Source: an uncultured Bryobacteraceae bacterium
GTDB lineage: Bacteria > Acidobacteriota > Terriglobia > Bryobacterales > Bryobacteraceae
DNA: 51,884 nt
NCBI GenBank assembly: GCA_938003835.1
Contig: CALKXJ010000001.1
Location: 223,513-275,396 of the forward strand
Direction of reading: 5' to 3'
Both the position numbers and the translations under genes were made by a program. This document shows positions 1 to 8,837 of the stretch, one piece after another (position 1 is the first letter of the stretch; each line of letters opens with the position of its first letter). Under the pieces are notes generated by a model. That model was given only the letters and a program-made list of their open reading frames with translations, searched no databases and was not told where the DNA came from.

Positions 1-1
1 G

Positions 2-448
2 CTCGCTCACGTGATTCCGCGGCGGGCCCTCGTCGGGCGGGCGCCCGTCAACATCGAGGACGAAGATCCGATCCGCGACTACCACGCTGCGATAGAAAAC
101 CCGGCAAGTCCGGTCGCTCGGTTCGCGTGGCGGGAAACGGGGGCGGCCGCTATCGAGGCCGTCGTCGCACCGGATGAGGTCATCAGCGTCCAGGTCTCTT
201 ATCACCGCGGTTGGCGCGCTAGCGTGAACGGGCGGCCCGCGCGGCTCGCCGCTGACGGCCTGGGCTGGATGGTGGTGGAGCCTGGCTGCGCCGGCCCCTG
301 CCGCGTCGAGCTGGTCTACGACGGGGGCCTCGAGATGACGCTCGCCCGTCTCGCGCGCGCCCTGGCGCTGGCCGTGCTGGCGGCCTGGTTCGCCGCCGAT
401 CTGCTCCGCCGGGGCTGGACCGCGCGCGGCCGCAGCGGCGTTTCCTAA
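2..448 (+). CDS. C-terminal fragment of a membrane protein (YfhO / glycosyltransferase-like tail)
   Basis: The frame is open at the window edge, so this is the 3' end of a longer gene. The visible part has a beta-rich extracytoplasmic segment with the motif HRGWRASVNG, which resembles the 'PGWxAxVDG' motif near the C-terminus of YfhO-type and related acidobacterial membrane proteins. It ends in one hydrophobic helix (ALALAVLAAWFAADLL) and a short basic tail. A GTG at base 11 is only an in-frame valine and probably not the real start. The function of the missing part cannot be read. The family assignment rests on the short motif. Confidence 0.6.
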   Translation, partial: LAHVIPRRALVGRAPVNIEDEDPIRDYHAAIENPASPVARFAWRETGAAAIEAVVAPDEVISVQVSYHRGWRASVNGRPARLAADGLGWMVVEPGCAGPCRVELVYDGGLEMTLARLARALALAVLAAWFAADLLRRGWTARGRSGVS

Positions 449-471
449 GTTAGGCTCGGTTAAGTTAGACT
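446..471 (+). repeat. 15-base tandem repeat upstream of bacterioferritin
   Basis: TAAGTTAGGCT (446-456) recurs as TAAGTTAGACT (461-471) with a 15-base period, just before the ribosome binding site at 479-486. The first copy overlaps the stop codon of the upstream gene. Direct repeats here could be an operator for an iron-responsive regulator. That role is inferred from position only. Confidence 0.4.
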
Positions 472-489
472 GAGGGGGAAGGAGGAATC

Positions 490-966
490 GTGCGCGGAAA
501 CGAGAAAGTGCTCGCGGAACTTAACGCCGCTCTCAGCGCAGAGTTGACGGCGATCATCCAGTACATGGTCCATTCGGAGATGTGCGAAAACTGGGGCTAC
601 GAGCGCCTCGGAGAGTTGTTTCGCAAACAGGCCATCGGCGAAATGCGTCATGCCGAGGGCCTGATCGAGCGCATTCTCTTCTTGGACGGCACGCCGAAGG
701 TCGACATCAAGCTGGCGCCCAACATCGGCGCCAACGTCAAGGCCCAGCTCGAGAACGATCTGAAAGGCGAGCTCGACGCCGTGCGCATGTACAACGCCTC
801 AGCGGCCGTCTGCGTCGAGGCGGGCGATAACGGCTCGCGCGAGATGTTCGAGAAGATGGTCAAGGACGAGGAGGGGCACGTCGACCTGTTCGAGGCCGAG
901 CTGCACCAGATCTCCGAGATGGGCCTGGAGAACTATTTGGCGCAGCAGATGCGCGAATCGAAATAA
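490..966 (+). CDS. bfr: bacterioferritin
   Basis: A 158-residue ferritin-like four-helix protein that oxidises Fe(II) and stores it as a mineral core in a 24-subunit cytoplasmic shell. All di-iron ferroxidase ligands are at the canonical positions: E18, E51, H54, E94, E127 and H130. M52, the inter-subunit haem ligand typical of true bacterioferritins, is also present. The length matches the family. The start is GTG, chosen because a strong AAGGAGGA (479-486) sits just upstream and because it gives canonical ligand numbering. No bacterioferritin-associated ferredoxin gene lies next to it. It is probably monocistronic, with a tandem repeat at 446-471 in its leader region. Confidence 0.95.
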   Translation: MRGNEKVLAELNAALSAELTAIIQYMVHSEMCENWGYERLGELFRKQAIGEMRHAEGLIERILFLDGTPKVDIKLAPNIGANVKAQLENDLKGELDAVRMYNASAAVCVEAGDNGSREMFEKMVKDEEGHVDLFEAELHQISEMGLENYLAQQMRESK

Positions 967-1030
967 CTTCGGGGGGCGCTCTTTGCCGGCGCGAATGCGC
1001 TAGGATAGCAAAGAAAAGGCGAAGAGCGCC

Positions 1031-3400
1031 ATGAACCTCTCCCTCTCCTTCGACTTTGAAGATTCCGGCCCGGAACGGGCGCTCGCGCGACCGGCGGGAA
1101 TTGAAAACGCCATCGTCCGGCTTCGCGCCCTGAGCGCCCGCCCGGGCTCGCCCATCCGCGAGATTCGCCGGCTGCCGGCGCGCGAGGCCGAATGGGCTCC
1201 CCTGCCTGAGGAGCTCGACCCCCGCCTCAAGGCGGCGCTGGCGCGGCGTGGCATAGAGCGCCTCTATAGCCATCAGGCCGAGGCGTTTGCCCACGCCCGG
1301 CGCGGCCGCAACGTCGTGGTGGTGACGCCGACGGCCAGCGGCAAGACGCTCTGCTACAACCTGCCGGTTCTCAACCGCCTGCTGGCCGATCCCGAGCAGC
1401 GGGCCTTCTATCTGTTCCCCACCAAGGCGCTCGCCATGGACCAGCTTCATGAACTCGAGGCCACCTCGGCGGAGCTGGGCGGGGCCGTGGCGGCCTTCAC
1501 GTACGACGGCGATACGCCGCAAGATGCGCGCAAGGCGATCCGGGAGCGGGCACGGATCGTGCTCACCAATCCCGACATGCTGCACGCCGGCATTCTGCCG
1601 CATCACACCCGCTGGGCCAAGTGTTTCGAGAGGTTGCGCTTCGTCGTCCTCGACGAGTTGCATTACTACCGCGGCATCTACGGCAGCCACATGGCGAACG
1701 TCCTGCGGCGCCTGAAGCGCATCTGCGCCTTCTATGGTTCCAAGCCACAGTTCATCTGCTCATCGGCCACCATCGCCAATCCGCGCGAGCTCGCCCAGGC
1801 GCTGGTCGAGGAGCCCTTCGAGCTAGTGGACCGCAACGGCGCCCCGGCCGGAGAAAAATACTTCATCTTTTACAACCCGCCGATCGTCAACGCCCAGCTC
1901 GGCATCCGGCGCAGCTATCTGAACGAGGCGCGGCGGCTCGCCGTGGAGCTGCTCGGGCACGGCCAGCAGACGCTGGTGTTCGCCAACAATCGCCTGGCTA
2001 CGGAGGTGCTGGTGACCTACCTGAAGGATGCCGCCGCCCGGAGCACGCTGGGGGCGGAGGCGGTGCGCGGCTATCGCGGCGGGTACCTGCCCCGGGAGCG
2101 GCGCGAGATCGAGCGGGGCCTGCGTGACGGCTCGATTCGTGCCGTGGTGGCGACCAACGCGCTCGAGCTCGGCATCGACATCGGCTCTCTCGACGCCGTC
2201 GTGATGGCCGGCTATCCCGGCACCATCGCCTCGACCTGGCAGCGCGCCGGACGCGCCGGGCGCCGCCAGGGTCCTTCCATCGCCGTGCTGGTGGCCTCGA
2301 GCGCCCCGGTCGACCAGTACGTCATCGAGCACCCGGAATACTTCTTCGAGCAGTCGCCCGAGCACGCCTACGTGAATCCGGACAATCTCGAGCTGGTGGT
2401 CAACCATCTCAAGTGCGCCATCTTCGAGCTGCCGCTCCGCGACGGCGAGAAGTTCGGCCCGCACGAGACTCGGCCGCTGTGCGAGCTGCTGGCTGAGCTG
2501 CGCTTGGCGCACCATTCGGGCGGCGCCTGGCACTGGACGTCGGACTCCTATCCGGCCGACGCCATCAGCCTGCGCGCCGTCACGAGTGACAACTTCGTGG
2601 TGGTCGATACAACCGCCGAGCCGCGGGTCATCGGCGAAGTCGCCTTCACCGCCGCTCTCAACGAACTGCACGAGAAGGCCATCTATCTGCACGAGGCGCG
2701 CCAGTACCAGGTGGAGCGCTTCGATTACGAGGGCCGCAAGGCCTACGTGCGCCAGGTCGAGTGCGACTACTTCACCGACGCCATCGACTACACCCAGGTG
2801 AAGGAACTCGACCGGTTCGAGACCTCCGAGCTCAACGGCGCGCTGGCGGCGCACGGCGAGGTGCGGGTGAACCGCCAGGTGGTGGGCTTCAAGAAGATCA
2901 AGTTCTATACGCTGGAGAACGTCGGCGCGGGCAATCTATCGATGCCCGAGCAGGAGATGCACACCACGGCCTGCTGGTTGCACTTTCCCGAGGCCTTCCT
3001 GGCGCGCTTTGCCGATCTTGGCCCGACGGAGAAGCAGAGCGGCCTCTACGGCCTGGGGAACGCCCTCCGGGCCATCGCGGCGGTGCTGCTGATGTCGGAT
3101 CCGCGCGATCTGGGCGTCGCCATCACGGAAGACATCACTGGCGGCCTGGGCAGGTGGGAGCCCAACCTCTACCTCTACGAGAACTACCCGGGAGGGGCCG
3201 GCCTGAGCGCGCCGCTTCATCGCATGATCCGCCGGGCGCTCGCGGGCGCGCGGGAGTTGATCGCTGCCTGCCGCTGCGAGGCGGGCTGTCCGAGCTGCGT
3301 CGGACCGGTGGGCGAGGTCGGCGAGCGGGGCAAGGAGGTGGCCTTGAGACTCCTCGATGAGCTCCTCGCGGCGCCGGATCACTCGACCGGCGCGCCGTAA
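1031..3400 (+). CDS. DEAD/DEAH-box helicase with DUF1998 / MZB C-terminal domain (MrfA/YprA type)
   Basis: A 789-residue superfamily 2 helicase. Walker A TPTASGKT is at 99-106, the DExH box reads DELH at 208-211 and SAT is at 245-247. A C-terminal helicase lobe carries ATNALELGIDIG and QRAGRAGRR. Near the C-terminus a four-cysteine cluster (CxC-x3-C-x2-C, about 747-756) marks the zinc-binding MZB/DUF1998 region. Bacillus MrfA is a 3'-5' DNA helicase acting in mitomycin-lesion repair with the exonuclease MrfB. No MrfB-like gene is adjacent here. Its last 22 bases overlap the tail of the convergent gene at 3379. A TAGGAT element (1001-1006) upstream is a possible -10. The role in DNA repair is family knowledge. 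Confidence 0.88.
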   Translation: MNLSLSFDFEDSGPERALARPAGIENAIVRLRALSARPGSPIREIRRLPAREAEWAPLPEELDPRLKAALARRGIERLYSHQAEAFAHARRGRNVVVVTPTASGKTLCYNLPVLNRLLADPEQRAFYLFPTKALAMDQLHELEATSAELGGAVAAFTYDGDTPQDARKAIRERARIVLTNPDMLHAGILPHHTRWAKCFERLRFVVLDELHYYRGIYGSHMANVLRRLKRICAFYGSKPQFICSSATIANPRELAQALVEEPFELVDRNGAPAGEKYFIFYNPPIVNAQLGIRRSYLNEARRLAVELLGHGQQTLVFANNRLATEVLVTYLKDAAARSTLGAEAVRGYRGGYLPRERREIERGLRDGSIRAVVATNALELGIDIGSLDAVVMAGYPGTIASTWQRAGRAGRRQGPSIAVLVASSAPVDQYVIEHPEYFFEQSPEHAYVNPDNLELVVNHLKCAIFELPLRDGEKFGPHETRPLCELLAELRLAHHSGGAWHWTSDSYPADAISLRAVTSDNFVVVDTTAEPRVIGEVAFTAALNELHEKAIYLHEARQYQVERFDYEGRKAYVRQVECDYFTDAIDYTQVKELDRFETSELNGALAAHGEVRVNRQVVGFKKIKFYTLENVGAGNLSMPEQEMHTTACWLHFPEAFLARFADLGPTEKQSGLYGLGNALRAIAAVLLMSDPRDLGVAITEDITGGLGRWEPNLYLYENYPGGAGLSAPLHRMIRRALAGARELIAACRCEAGCPSCVGPVGEVGERGKEVALRLLDELLAAPDHSTGAP

Positions 3401-3861
3401 GGAATGCGGGGCTTTCGCGTCTCGGCCGCCTCGAGGCGCGTGACGCGCCAGCGCCCTCCGATGAGCTCCAGCCTGATCTCTTGAACTTCGTTGCGATCCT
3501 CGAAGACGTACTCGATGCGCGCGGCGGCCTCCGTCTCGGAAAGTCTTTCCGGCGCGGTGATGGCGATTCCTTTCACCGGCTGGTGGCGCTCGCGCAAATA
3601 GCGCGCGAAGGCCTCCTTGCCCGTCTCGGCGATCGCCTGATCGACCGCGGTGCGCGCCGCCCCGCTCAGGCAATCGAGATAGCCGCCCAGATCGCCCCGC
3701 CGGGCCGCTTCGAACATCGCGTAGACAGCATCCTCGGGTGTCGCGCCGCGCGGCAGGCTGCGGCCCGGAAGGCGCCAGCCGGTCTCGCGAAGGACGAGAA
3801 GGCCGCCCGCGAGGGCGAGCACCGCCAGAGTGGCCAGTTGCGTCCGCCGCGCCGGGCTCAT
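3379..3861 (-). CDS. small membrane-anchored protein of the SPFH operon, function unknown
   Basis: A 160-residue protein with an N-terminal hydrophobic segment (LATLAVLALAGGLLVL), then about 125 soluble residues. The soluble part has the pattern of an NTF2-like or DUF4878-type fold: a helical stretch (PEDAVYAMFEAARRGDLGGY), then beta strands ending GGRWRVTRLE. It probably faces the periplasm, anchored by one helix. Its ATG overlaps the stop of the HflK-like gene by four bases (ATGA), so it is the last gene of that operon and may be an accessory to the SPFH complex. This is guilt by association. No catalytic residues are recognised. Confidence 0.65.
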   Translation of the reverse strand: MSPARRTQLATLAVLALAGGLLVLRETGWRLPGRSLPRGATPEDAVYAMFEAARRGDLGGYLDCLSGAARTAVDQAIAETGKEAFARYLRERHQPVKGIAITAPERLSETEAAARIEYVFEDRNEVQEIRLELIGGRWRVTRLEAAETRKPRIPYGAPVE

Positions 3862-4838
3862 CGCTCTCGCGGCGCCGCGGCGTCGCCCTTGCGGATGATC
3901 GTCAGGTCCAGCTCGCCGCGCTTGTCCACGATGAGCTTGCGAATCTTAGGCAGGATCTGCTCCATCGCCTCGACGTAGAGCCGGTGGCCGTGGATGGCGC
4001 CGGCGCGGGCGTACTCCCGGGCGACTTCAGAAAAGCGGGCCGCCTCCCCTGTGGCCTGATTGATGCGCCGCAGCTTGTAAGCCTGAGCCGCTTCGAGCAT
4101 CTCGTGCGCCTGGCCGCGCGCCCGGGGGATCACGTCTCCGGCATAGCCCTCCGCTTCATTGACGATGCGAGCCGCGTCGGCGCGCGCGCCGGCCACTTCC
4201 CGGAAAGCGTCGGCGGCCAGAGCGGGCGGCGCGACGTTTTCGATGTTCACCCCGGCGAGGATCACGCCGATGCCATAGGCGTCGAGCAGCTTCTGCGCCG
4301 CCGCGCGCACCTCCTCCTGGATAGCGGCCTTGTCGGTGGTGAGCACGGCGTCGACGTCGCGGGCGGCCACCCGGTGCGCCAGCTCCGCCTCCACCGCGCC
4401 GGCAACCAGGCGGGCGGTCTCCTGGGCCCGGAACAGATAGTCGGCGGGAACGCCCACCGAGTACTGCACCGCCACACGCATATGGATGAGGTTCTGATCG
4501 CCGGTGAGAAACTGCGAGGCAAGCGGATCGGAACGTCCGAGCGCGGCATCTCCCACATCACCGCCGATGATGAGGCGCTGGAGCTGCCGCACCTTGAGCT
4601 TCGAGACGCGGTCCAGCGGCCACGGCAGCGAGATGTGGATGCCCGGCATGACGCGCGGCTCGATCACCTTGCCAAAGCGCGTCACCACCGCTTGCTGGTC
4701 GGCGCCGACGATATAGACGCCGGTGGCGAGCCAGACCACGGCGACGGCGGCGGCGAGCCGGCGGCGAAGGGACCAGCCGCCGAGGTGGCGCCTGGCAACC
4801 GTCTCGCGAGGCGACGCGGCCGGCTCGAGGAGCTTCAT
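3858..4838 (-). CDS. second HflK-like SPFH/band-7 protein
   Basis: A 326-residue protein with a short cytoplasmic N-terminus, one membrane helix (about 30-48, AAAVAVVWLATGVYIVGAD), and an SPFH/band-7 domain. The SPFH domain starts with QQAVVTRFGKV and carries the HflK-like ISLPWPLDRVSKL. A long helical Ala/Glu/Arg-rich region and a C-terminal QILPKIRKLIVDK segment follow. HflK and HflC form large membrane assemblies that surround and restrain the FtsH protease. The start ATG at 4838 overlaps the stop of the upstream hflC gene by four bases. The frame stays open further upstream, but that part is antisense-like low-information sequence. It is the third SPFH protein of the operon, probably a paralogue of the HflK half of the ATPase fusion. 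Confidence 0.85.
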   Translation of the reverse strand: MKLLEPAASPRETVARRHLGGWSLRRRLAAAVAVVWLATGVYIVGADQQAVVTRFGKVIEPRVMPGIHISLPWPLDRVSKLKVRQLQRLIIGGDVGDAALGRSDPLASQFLTGDQNLIHMRVAVQYSVGVPADYLFRAQETARLVAGAVEAELAHRVAARDVDAVLTTDKAAIQEEVRAAAQKLLDAYGIGVILAGVNIENVAPPALAADAFREVAGARADAARIVNEAEGYAGDVIPRARGQAHEMLEAAQAYKLRRINQATGEAARFSEVAREYARAGAIHGHRLYVEAMEQILPKIRKLIVDKRGELDLTIIRKGDAAAPRER

Positions 4839-5731
4839 CGGGCGCCGCGCTCTCCTTCCATCAGGATCTTCAGCAGCTCCGAGTCCGAGCTCAGGATGGC
4901 CGTGGTGTTGTCGGCAAAGATCTTCTTGTAGGACTCGAGCGTGCGCAGGAGTTTGAAGAACTGCGGATTGCGCGAGTAGGCCTGGCTGTAGATGCGGGTC
5001 GCCTCGGCGTCGCCCTCGCCCTTCAATTTTTCGGCCTCGCGGTAGGCTTCCGAAAGAATCTCTTCGCGCCGGCGGTCGGCCTCGGCGCGGATCTTGAGCG
5101 CCTGCTCTTCGCCCTCGGCGCGGTACTGGCGCGCGATCCGTTCGCGCTCGGCCCGCATGCGCGCGTAGACGCTCTCCTTGTTCTGCTCGGGCAGGTTCAG
5201 GCGCTTGATGCGGACGTCGACGACGCGGATGCCGTAACGCTCGAGCGCCTGCCGGTCGGTGAAGGCGGTCACCTGGTCGAGCAGATCGCCGGCCTTGACC
5301 GCTTCGGCCGCCGGGGCAACGAGCGCTTCCAGATCGTGCGTGCCGATCGAGGCAGCCAGCGCCGACCAGACGATATCGTGCAGGCGCATCTCGGCGGCCA
5401 GCGGATCGCCCACCGTTTCCACGAAGCGCTTCGGATCCTCGATTCGCCAGACGGCGTAGCATTCGGCGAGCAGATTTTTCTTGTCGCGCGTGAGGAACTC
5501 GCTCGGCCGCGGATTGTAGAGCCGCAGCCGCCGGTCAAAATAGCGCGCGCGCTGGAAAAACCACTTGGCGTGGAGCCCGGGCTCGGTGACAGTCCCCACC
5601 GGCCGGCCGAACTCGGTCAGAAGGACGAATTCGGTTTCGCGCACCGAGTAGAAGGTCAGCCAGACCCCGGCGAGGACCAGCGCTCCGGCTGCGGCAGGCA
5701 GATGGCGGCGGTATCGATTCCAGTCTCTCAT
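4835..5731 (-). CDS. hflC: HflC-like SPFH/band-7 protein
   Basis: A 298-residue SPFH protein. A membrane helix (LPAAAGALVLAGVWLTFYSV) is followed by the HflC-typical VRETEFVLLTEFGRPVGTVTEPGLHAKWFFQ. The core has the HflC-like RDKKNLLAECYAVWRIEDP, and the charged coiled region ends in ARMRAERERIARQYRAEGEEQ, a strong HflC signature. It is expected to pair with an HflK protein in the inner membrane and modulate FtsH. ATG 5731 lies one base after the stop of the upstream fusion gene. GTG 5740 in the same frame would overlap that stop. Its end overlaps the next SPFH gene by four bases, so translational coupling is likely. Confidence 0.9.
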   Translation of the reverse strand: MRDWNRYRRHLPAAAGALVLAGVWLTFYSVRETEFVLLTEFGRPVGTVTEPGLHAKWFFQRARYFDRRLRLYNPRPSEFLTRDKKNLLAECYAVWRIEDPKRFVETVGDPLAAEMRLHDIVWSALAASIGTHDLEALVAPAAEAVKAGDLLDQVTAFTDRQALERYGIRVVDVRIKRLNLPEQNKESVYARMRAERERIARQYRAEGEEQALKIRAEADRRREEILSEAYREAEKLKGEGDAEATRIYSQAYSRNPQFFKLLRTLESYKKIFADNTTAILSSDSELLKILMEGERGAR

Positions 5732-5732
5732 C

Positions 5733-8732
5733 CTAGTCACGCTCCCGTTCGGCCGGCGGGGGAGCCGGCAGAAAGCCGATGCCATCGTCGAGCAAAGTGA
5801 GGTGCCGGCGCCCGCGTGTCGCCTCGACAATCATCTTCGGGCGGCGGGCCAGCACCTCCTCGACGGTTTCCAGATACAGGCGCGTCTGGGTGATGCCCGG
5901 CGCCTGGCGGAAGGCTTCTTCCGTCCGGCGGAACCGTTCGGCGTCGCCCTGGGCGCGGTTGCGGACGCCGTCGCGGTGCGCCCGCGCGTTGATCAGGCCG
6001 GCGGCCGCTTGGCCCCGGGCGAGCGCCGCCTGCTCGCGAGCGTATCCTTCGGCCTCGTTGATCAACCGGTTCTTCTCTTCGAAGGCCCCCGCGACGTCGC
6101 GGAATGCTGCGACGGCCTCGAGCGCCGGATGCACGTCGAGCAGGCGGACCTCGAGCACCTCGACGCCGGCGGCGTAGCGCTCGAGTCTCATGCCGAGGCG
6201 CTCGCGCGCCCGCTCCTCGATGCTTTTGCGGCCCGAGGTGAGAATTTCATCGAGGGGCGTCGAGGTGACGACGCCCTGGAGCTCGGCTTCCGCCGCCGCG
6301 CGCACGGTCTGCTCGGCGTCGAGGAGGCGGAACAGATACTCCTCGGGTCGCGCCACCCGGTAGTGCACGCTTGCGGTGACCTCGATCATGTTCTGGTCGC
6401 CGCTCAGCATGGAAGACTCTTCCGGCACCCTGCGGAAGCGGCCCGAGCGGTGCTGGATGTTCCACTCGTAGGCCGCCGGTTCGGCGCCGGCGGCATCGAC
6501 GCCCGAACGAAAGCCGAGTTCGATGACGCGGATCCGATCGGCCTGGATGCGGGTGAGCCGGTCCACCGGCCAGGGCAGTTTGTAATGCAGGCCCGGTTCG
6601 CGGTAGGCGGCCTGGCGGCGGCCGAAACGTTCGATCACGCCTTTTTCGTCCGGGCCGAGCATGTAAAGGCCACTCAGCAGATAAACGAGCGCGGCTGCCG
6701 CGAGCGCCGGCCTGAGCAGGCGCCTGCGTGATGCGACGATCCGATAGAAAAACTCCGACGGGTCGATCGCCGCTGCCGCTTGGGCCAGCCGGGAGACGGC
6801 GCGCGCGGCCGCCGTGTCCTCGAAGCGGTGGCGCATCCGGTGGAGAAGCCCCCCGTGCTCGCGCGGCCCGGCGGAGAGCAGGCGCAGCGAGTTGAGCATC
6901 ACCAGGAACGAGGAGGCTTGATGGACGACGGCGGCTCCGAGCGGCCCGATCGTGCCCTGTCCGGCCAGCGTGACCGAGACGGCGTTCACCACGCCGGCGA
7001 ACAGGATGATGTTCTGCCAGGCGATCGCGACGGCGCGGCGGCCCGTCTCGAACAACTTGGGTAGCTGGTCGAGCGAGCGGCCCAGGTAGACGACGCCGGC
7101 GGCTTCGGCGGTGATGTCGCTGGCGCCGGAGACGGCGATGCCCACGCGAGCGGCCGCCAGTGCGGGCGCGTCGTTGACCCCGTCGCCGGCCATGGCGACG
7201 CGCCGTCCCTCGGCCGCCAGCCGGCCGATCCGCTCGAGCTTCTGCTCGGGCAGCAGCTCGGCCTCGACGTTCGGGATGCCGATCTCGCGCGCGATCGCCT
7301 CAGCGGCGCGCCTGCGATCCCCGGTGAGCATCCACAGGTTCGTGATCCCCAGGTGTTCGAGCTGGTGGACGGCCTCGCGAGCACCGGCCCGGATGCGATC
7401 GCGCAACAGGATCGCTCCGGCCAGCCGGTCGCCGTCGGCCACGAAGACCGCGGTGGCGCCGAGCCGGTCCGCCTCTTCGAGCAAGGAGCCGTGGACCGGG
7501 ACGGCGTTTTCCGCCAGGTAGGCGGCACTGCCGGCGCGAATGGCGCGGCCGCCGAGAAGGCATTCGGCGCCGCGACCGGGTAGGATGCGGGCGCTAGCGG
7601 GCTCCTCGAGGCCCGCCCGGCGCCGGCGCGCCTCTTCCACGATGACGCGCGCGAGCGTATGCTCGGAGCCGCGTTCGGCCGCGGCGGCCAGGGCGAGCAG
7701 TTTCTCCTCGTCGCCGTCGAGCGCAAGGATGCGGACGATTTCGAACCGGCCCTCGGTCAGCGTGCCGGTCTTGTCGAAAACGACGGTGTCGGTCTCGGCG
7801 GCGGACTGAAGGACGCTCCCGCCGCGCACCAGGATGCCGCGGCGCGCCAGAGCCCCGATCGCCGCCACCATGGCCGTGGGCGTAGCCAGGATCAGCGCGC
7901 AAGGGCAGCCGACGATCAACACCGCGACGGTGCGCATCCAGTTGCCGGTGACGAGGTAGGTGACGGCGGCGGCGGCCAGAAGCGCCGGAAGGAAGAAGCG
8001 GGCGTAGCGGTCCGCCAGCCGTTCGACACGCGACTTGCGCCGGCGGGCCTCCTCGACCAGGCGGATCACCCGCGCCAGCGTGGTCTCCTCACCGGCGCGC
8101 AGGACGCGGATCCGGAGCAGCCCGTCGCCGTTGAGTGTCCCGGAGTAGACCTCGTCGCCGGGCCCCTTGTCGCGCGGGAGCGGCTCGCCGGTGATCGTGC
8201 TCTCGTCGACGCTCGAGGCGCCCTGCTCGATGCGCCCGTCGGCGGGGATCCGCTCGCCGGCGCGCACCAGGATCAGGTCGCCGGGCGCCAGGGTCGCCGC
8301 ATCCACGTCGAGCTCCTCGCCGTCACGCACGAGGCGCGCCCGGCGCGGCATCTGCTCGACGAAGCTTCTGATGGCCGCCGAGGTGCGGCCCGCCGCATAG
8401 CCCTCCAGGCCCTCCCCCACCAGCATGATGAACATCGCCTCGGCGGCAGCCAGGTATTCGCCCACGGAAAGCGCGGCGATGACCGCGATCGAGATGGCCA
8501 GATCGGCCGAAAGGCGCTTCTCGAAGAGCCCGGCGATCGAGTTGTAGAAGGTGCGGTAGCCGGCCACCAGCGCCAGAATCGCGGCAGTGTCGATGCCGGC
8601 CACGGTGCGCAGGACGCCGGTGAGGTTGAGCAGCAGAAGTAGGCCGACCGCAGCCGCGAAGCCGAAATATCGCAGGCGTTCCCCGGCTGCGCCGTGGGTG
8701 TGGGCCGCGAGCTCGATCCGGTGCTGGTGCAT
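5733..8732 (-). CDS. P1B-type heavy-metal ATPase fused to an HflK-type SPFH domain
   Basis: A 999-residue protein in one uninterrupted frame. Residues 1-620 are a P1B-type ATPase: a His-rich start ([14 protein letters not shown]), TGE at 181-183, the metal motif CPC at 276-278, phosphorylated D320 in DKTGT, GDGVND at 516-521, and the terminal-helix signature [16 protein letters not shown] at about 604-619. There is no N-terminal CxxC metal-binding domain. The usual SEHP motif reads SEHT (356-359). After a linker of about 55 residues comes a membrane helix (about 674-692). An HflK-like SPFH domain follows ([37 protein letters not shown]) and continues to the C-terminus. It heads an operon with hflC and another HflK-like gene. 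The metal specificity is not clear from sequence. A fusion of these two families is unusual. Confidence 0.9.
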   Translation of the reverse strand: MHQHRIELAAHTHGAAGERLRYFGFAAAVGLLLLLNLTGVLRTVAGIDTAAILALVAGYRTFYNSIAGLFEKRLSADLAISIAVIAALSVGEYLAAAEAMFIMLVGEGLEGYAAGRTSAAIRSFVEQMPRRARLVRDGEELDVDAATLAPGDLILVRAGERIPADGRIEQGASSVDESTITGEPLPRDKGPGDEVYSGTLNGDGLLRIRVLRAGEETTLARVIRLVEEARRRKSRVERLADRYARFFLPALLAAAAVTYLVTGNWMRTVAVLIVGCPCALILATPTAMVAAIGALARRGILVRGGSVLQSAAETDTVVFDKTGTLTEGRFEIVRILALDGDEEKLLALAAAAERGSEHTLARVIVEEARRRRAGLEEPASARILPGRGAECLLGGRAIRAGSAAYLAENAVPVHGSLLEEADRLGATAVFVADGDRLAGAILLRDRIRAGAREAVHQLEHLGITNLWMLTGDRRRAAEAIAREIGIPNVEAELLPEQKLERIGRLAAEGRRVAMAGDGVNDAPALAAARVGIAVSGASDITAEAAGVVYLGRSLDQLPKLFETGRRAVAIAWQNIILFAGVVNAVSVTLAGQGTIGPLGAAVVHQASSFLVMLNSLRLLSAGPREHGGLLHRMRHRFEDTAAARAVSRLAQAAAAIDPSEFFYRIVASRRRLLRPALAAAALVYLLSGLYMLGPDEKGVIERFGRRQAAYREPGLHYKLPWPVDRLTRIQADRIRVIELGFRSGVDAAGAEPAAYEWNIQHRSGRFRRVPEESSMLSGDQNMIEVTASVHYRVARPEEYLFRLLDAEQTVRAAAEAELQGVVTSTPLDEILTSGRKSIEERARERLGMRLERYAAGVEVLEVRLLDVHPALEAVAAFRDVAGAFEEKNRLINEAEGYAREQAALARGQAAAGLINARAHRDGVRNRAQGDAERFRRTEEAFRQAPGITQTRLYLETVEEVLARRPKMIVEATRGRRHLTLLDDGIGFLPAPPPAERERD

Positions 8733-8837
8733 CGCGCCGTGCGGTGGGCGATCGCCAGATTATTATCCCACCGGCGGGCGAGGCGCACTGGCCTGCGCTC
8801 GGGCCGAGGGAGTATCGTATCCGGAGGAGGTCTTTCC

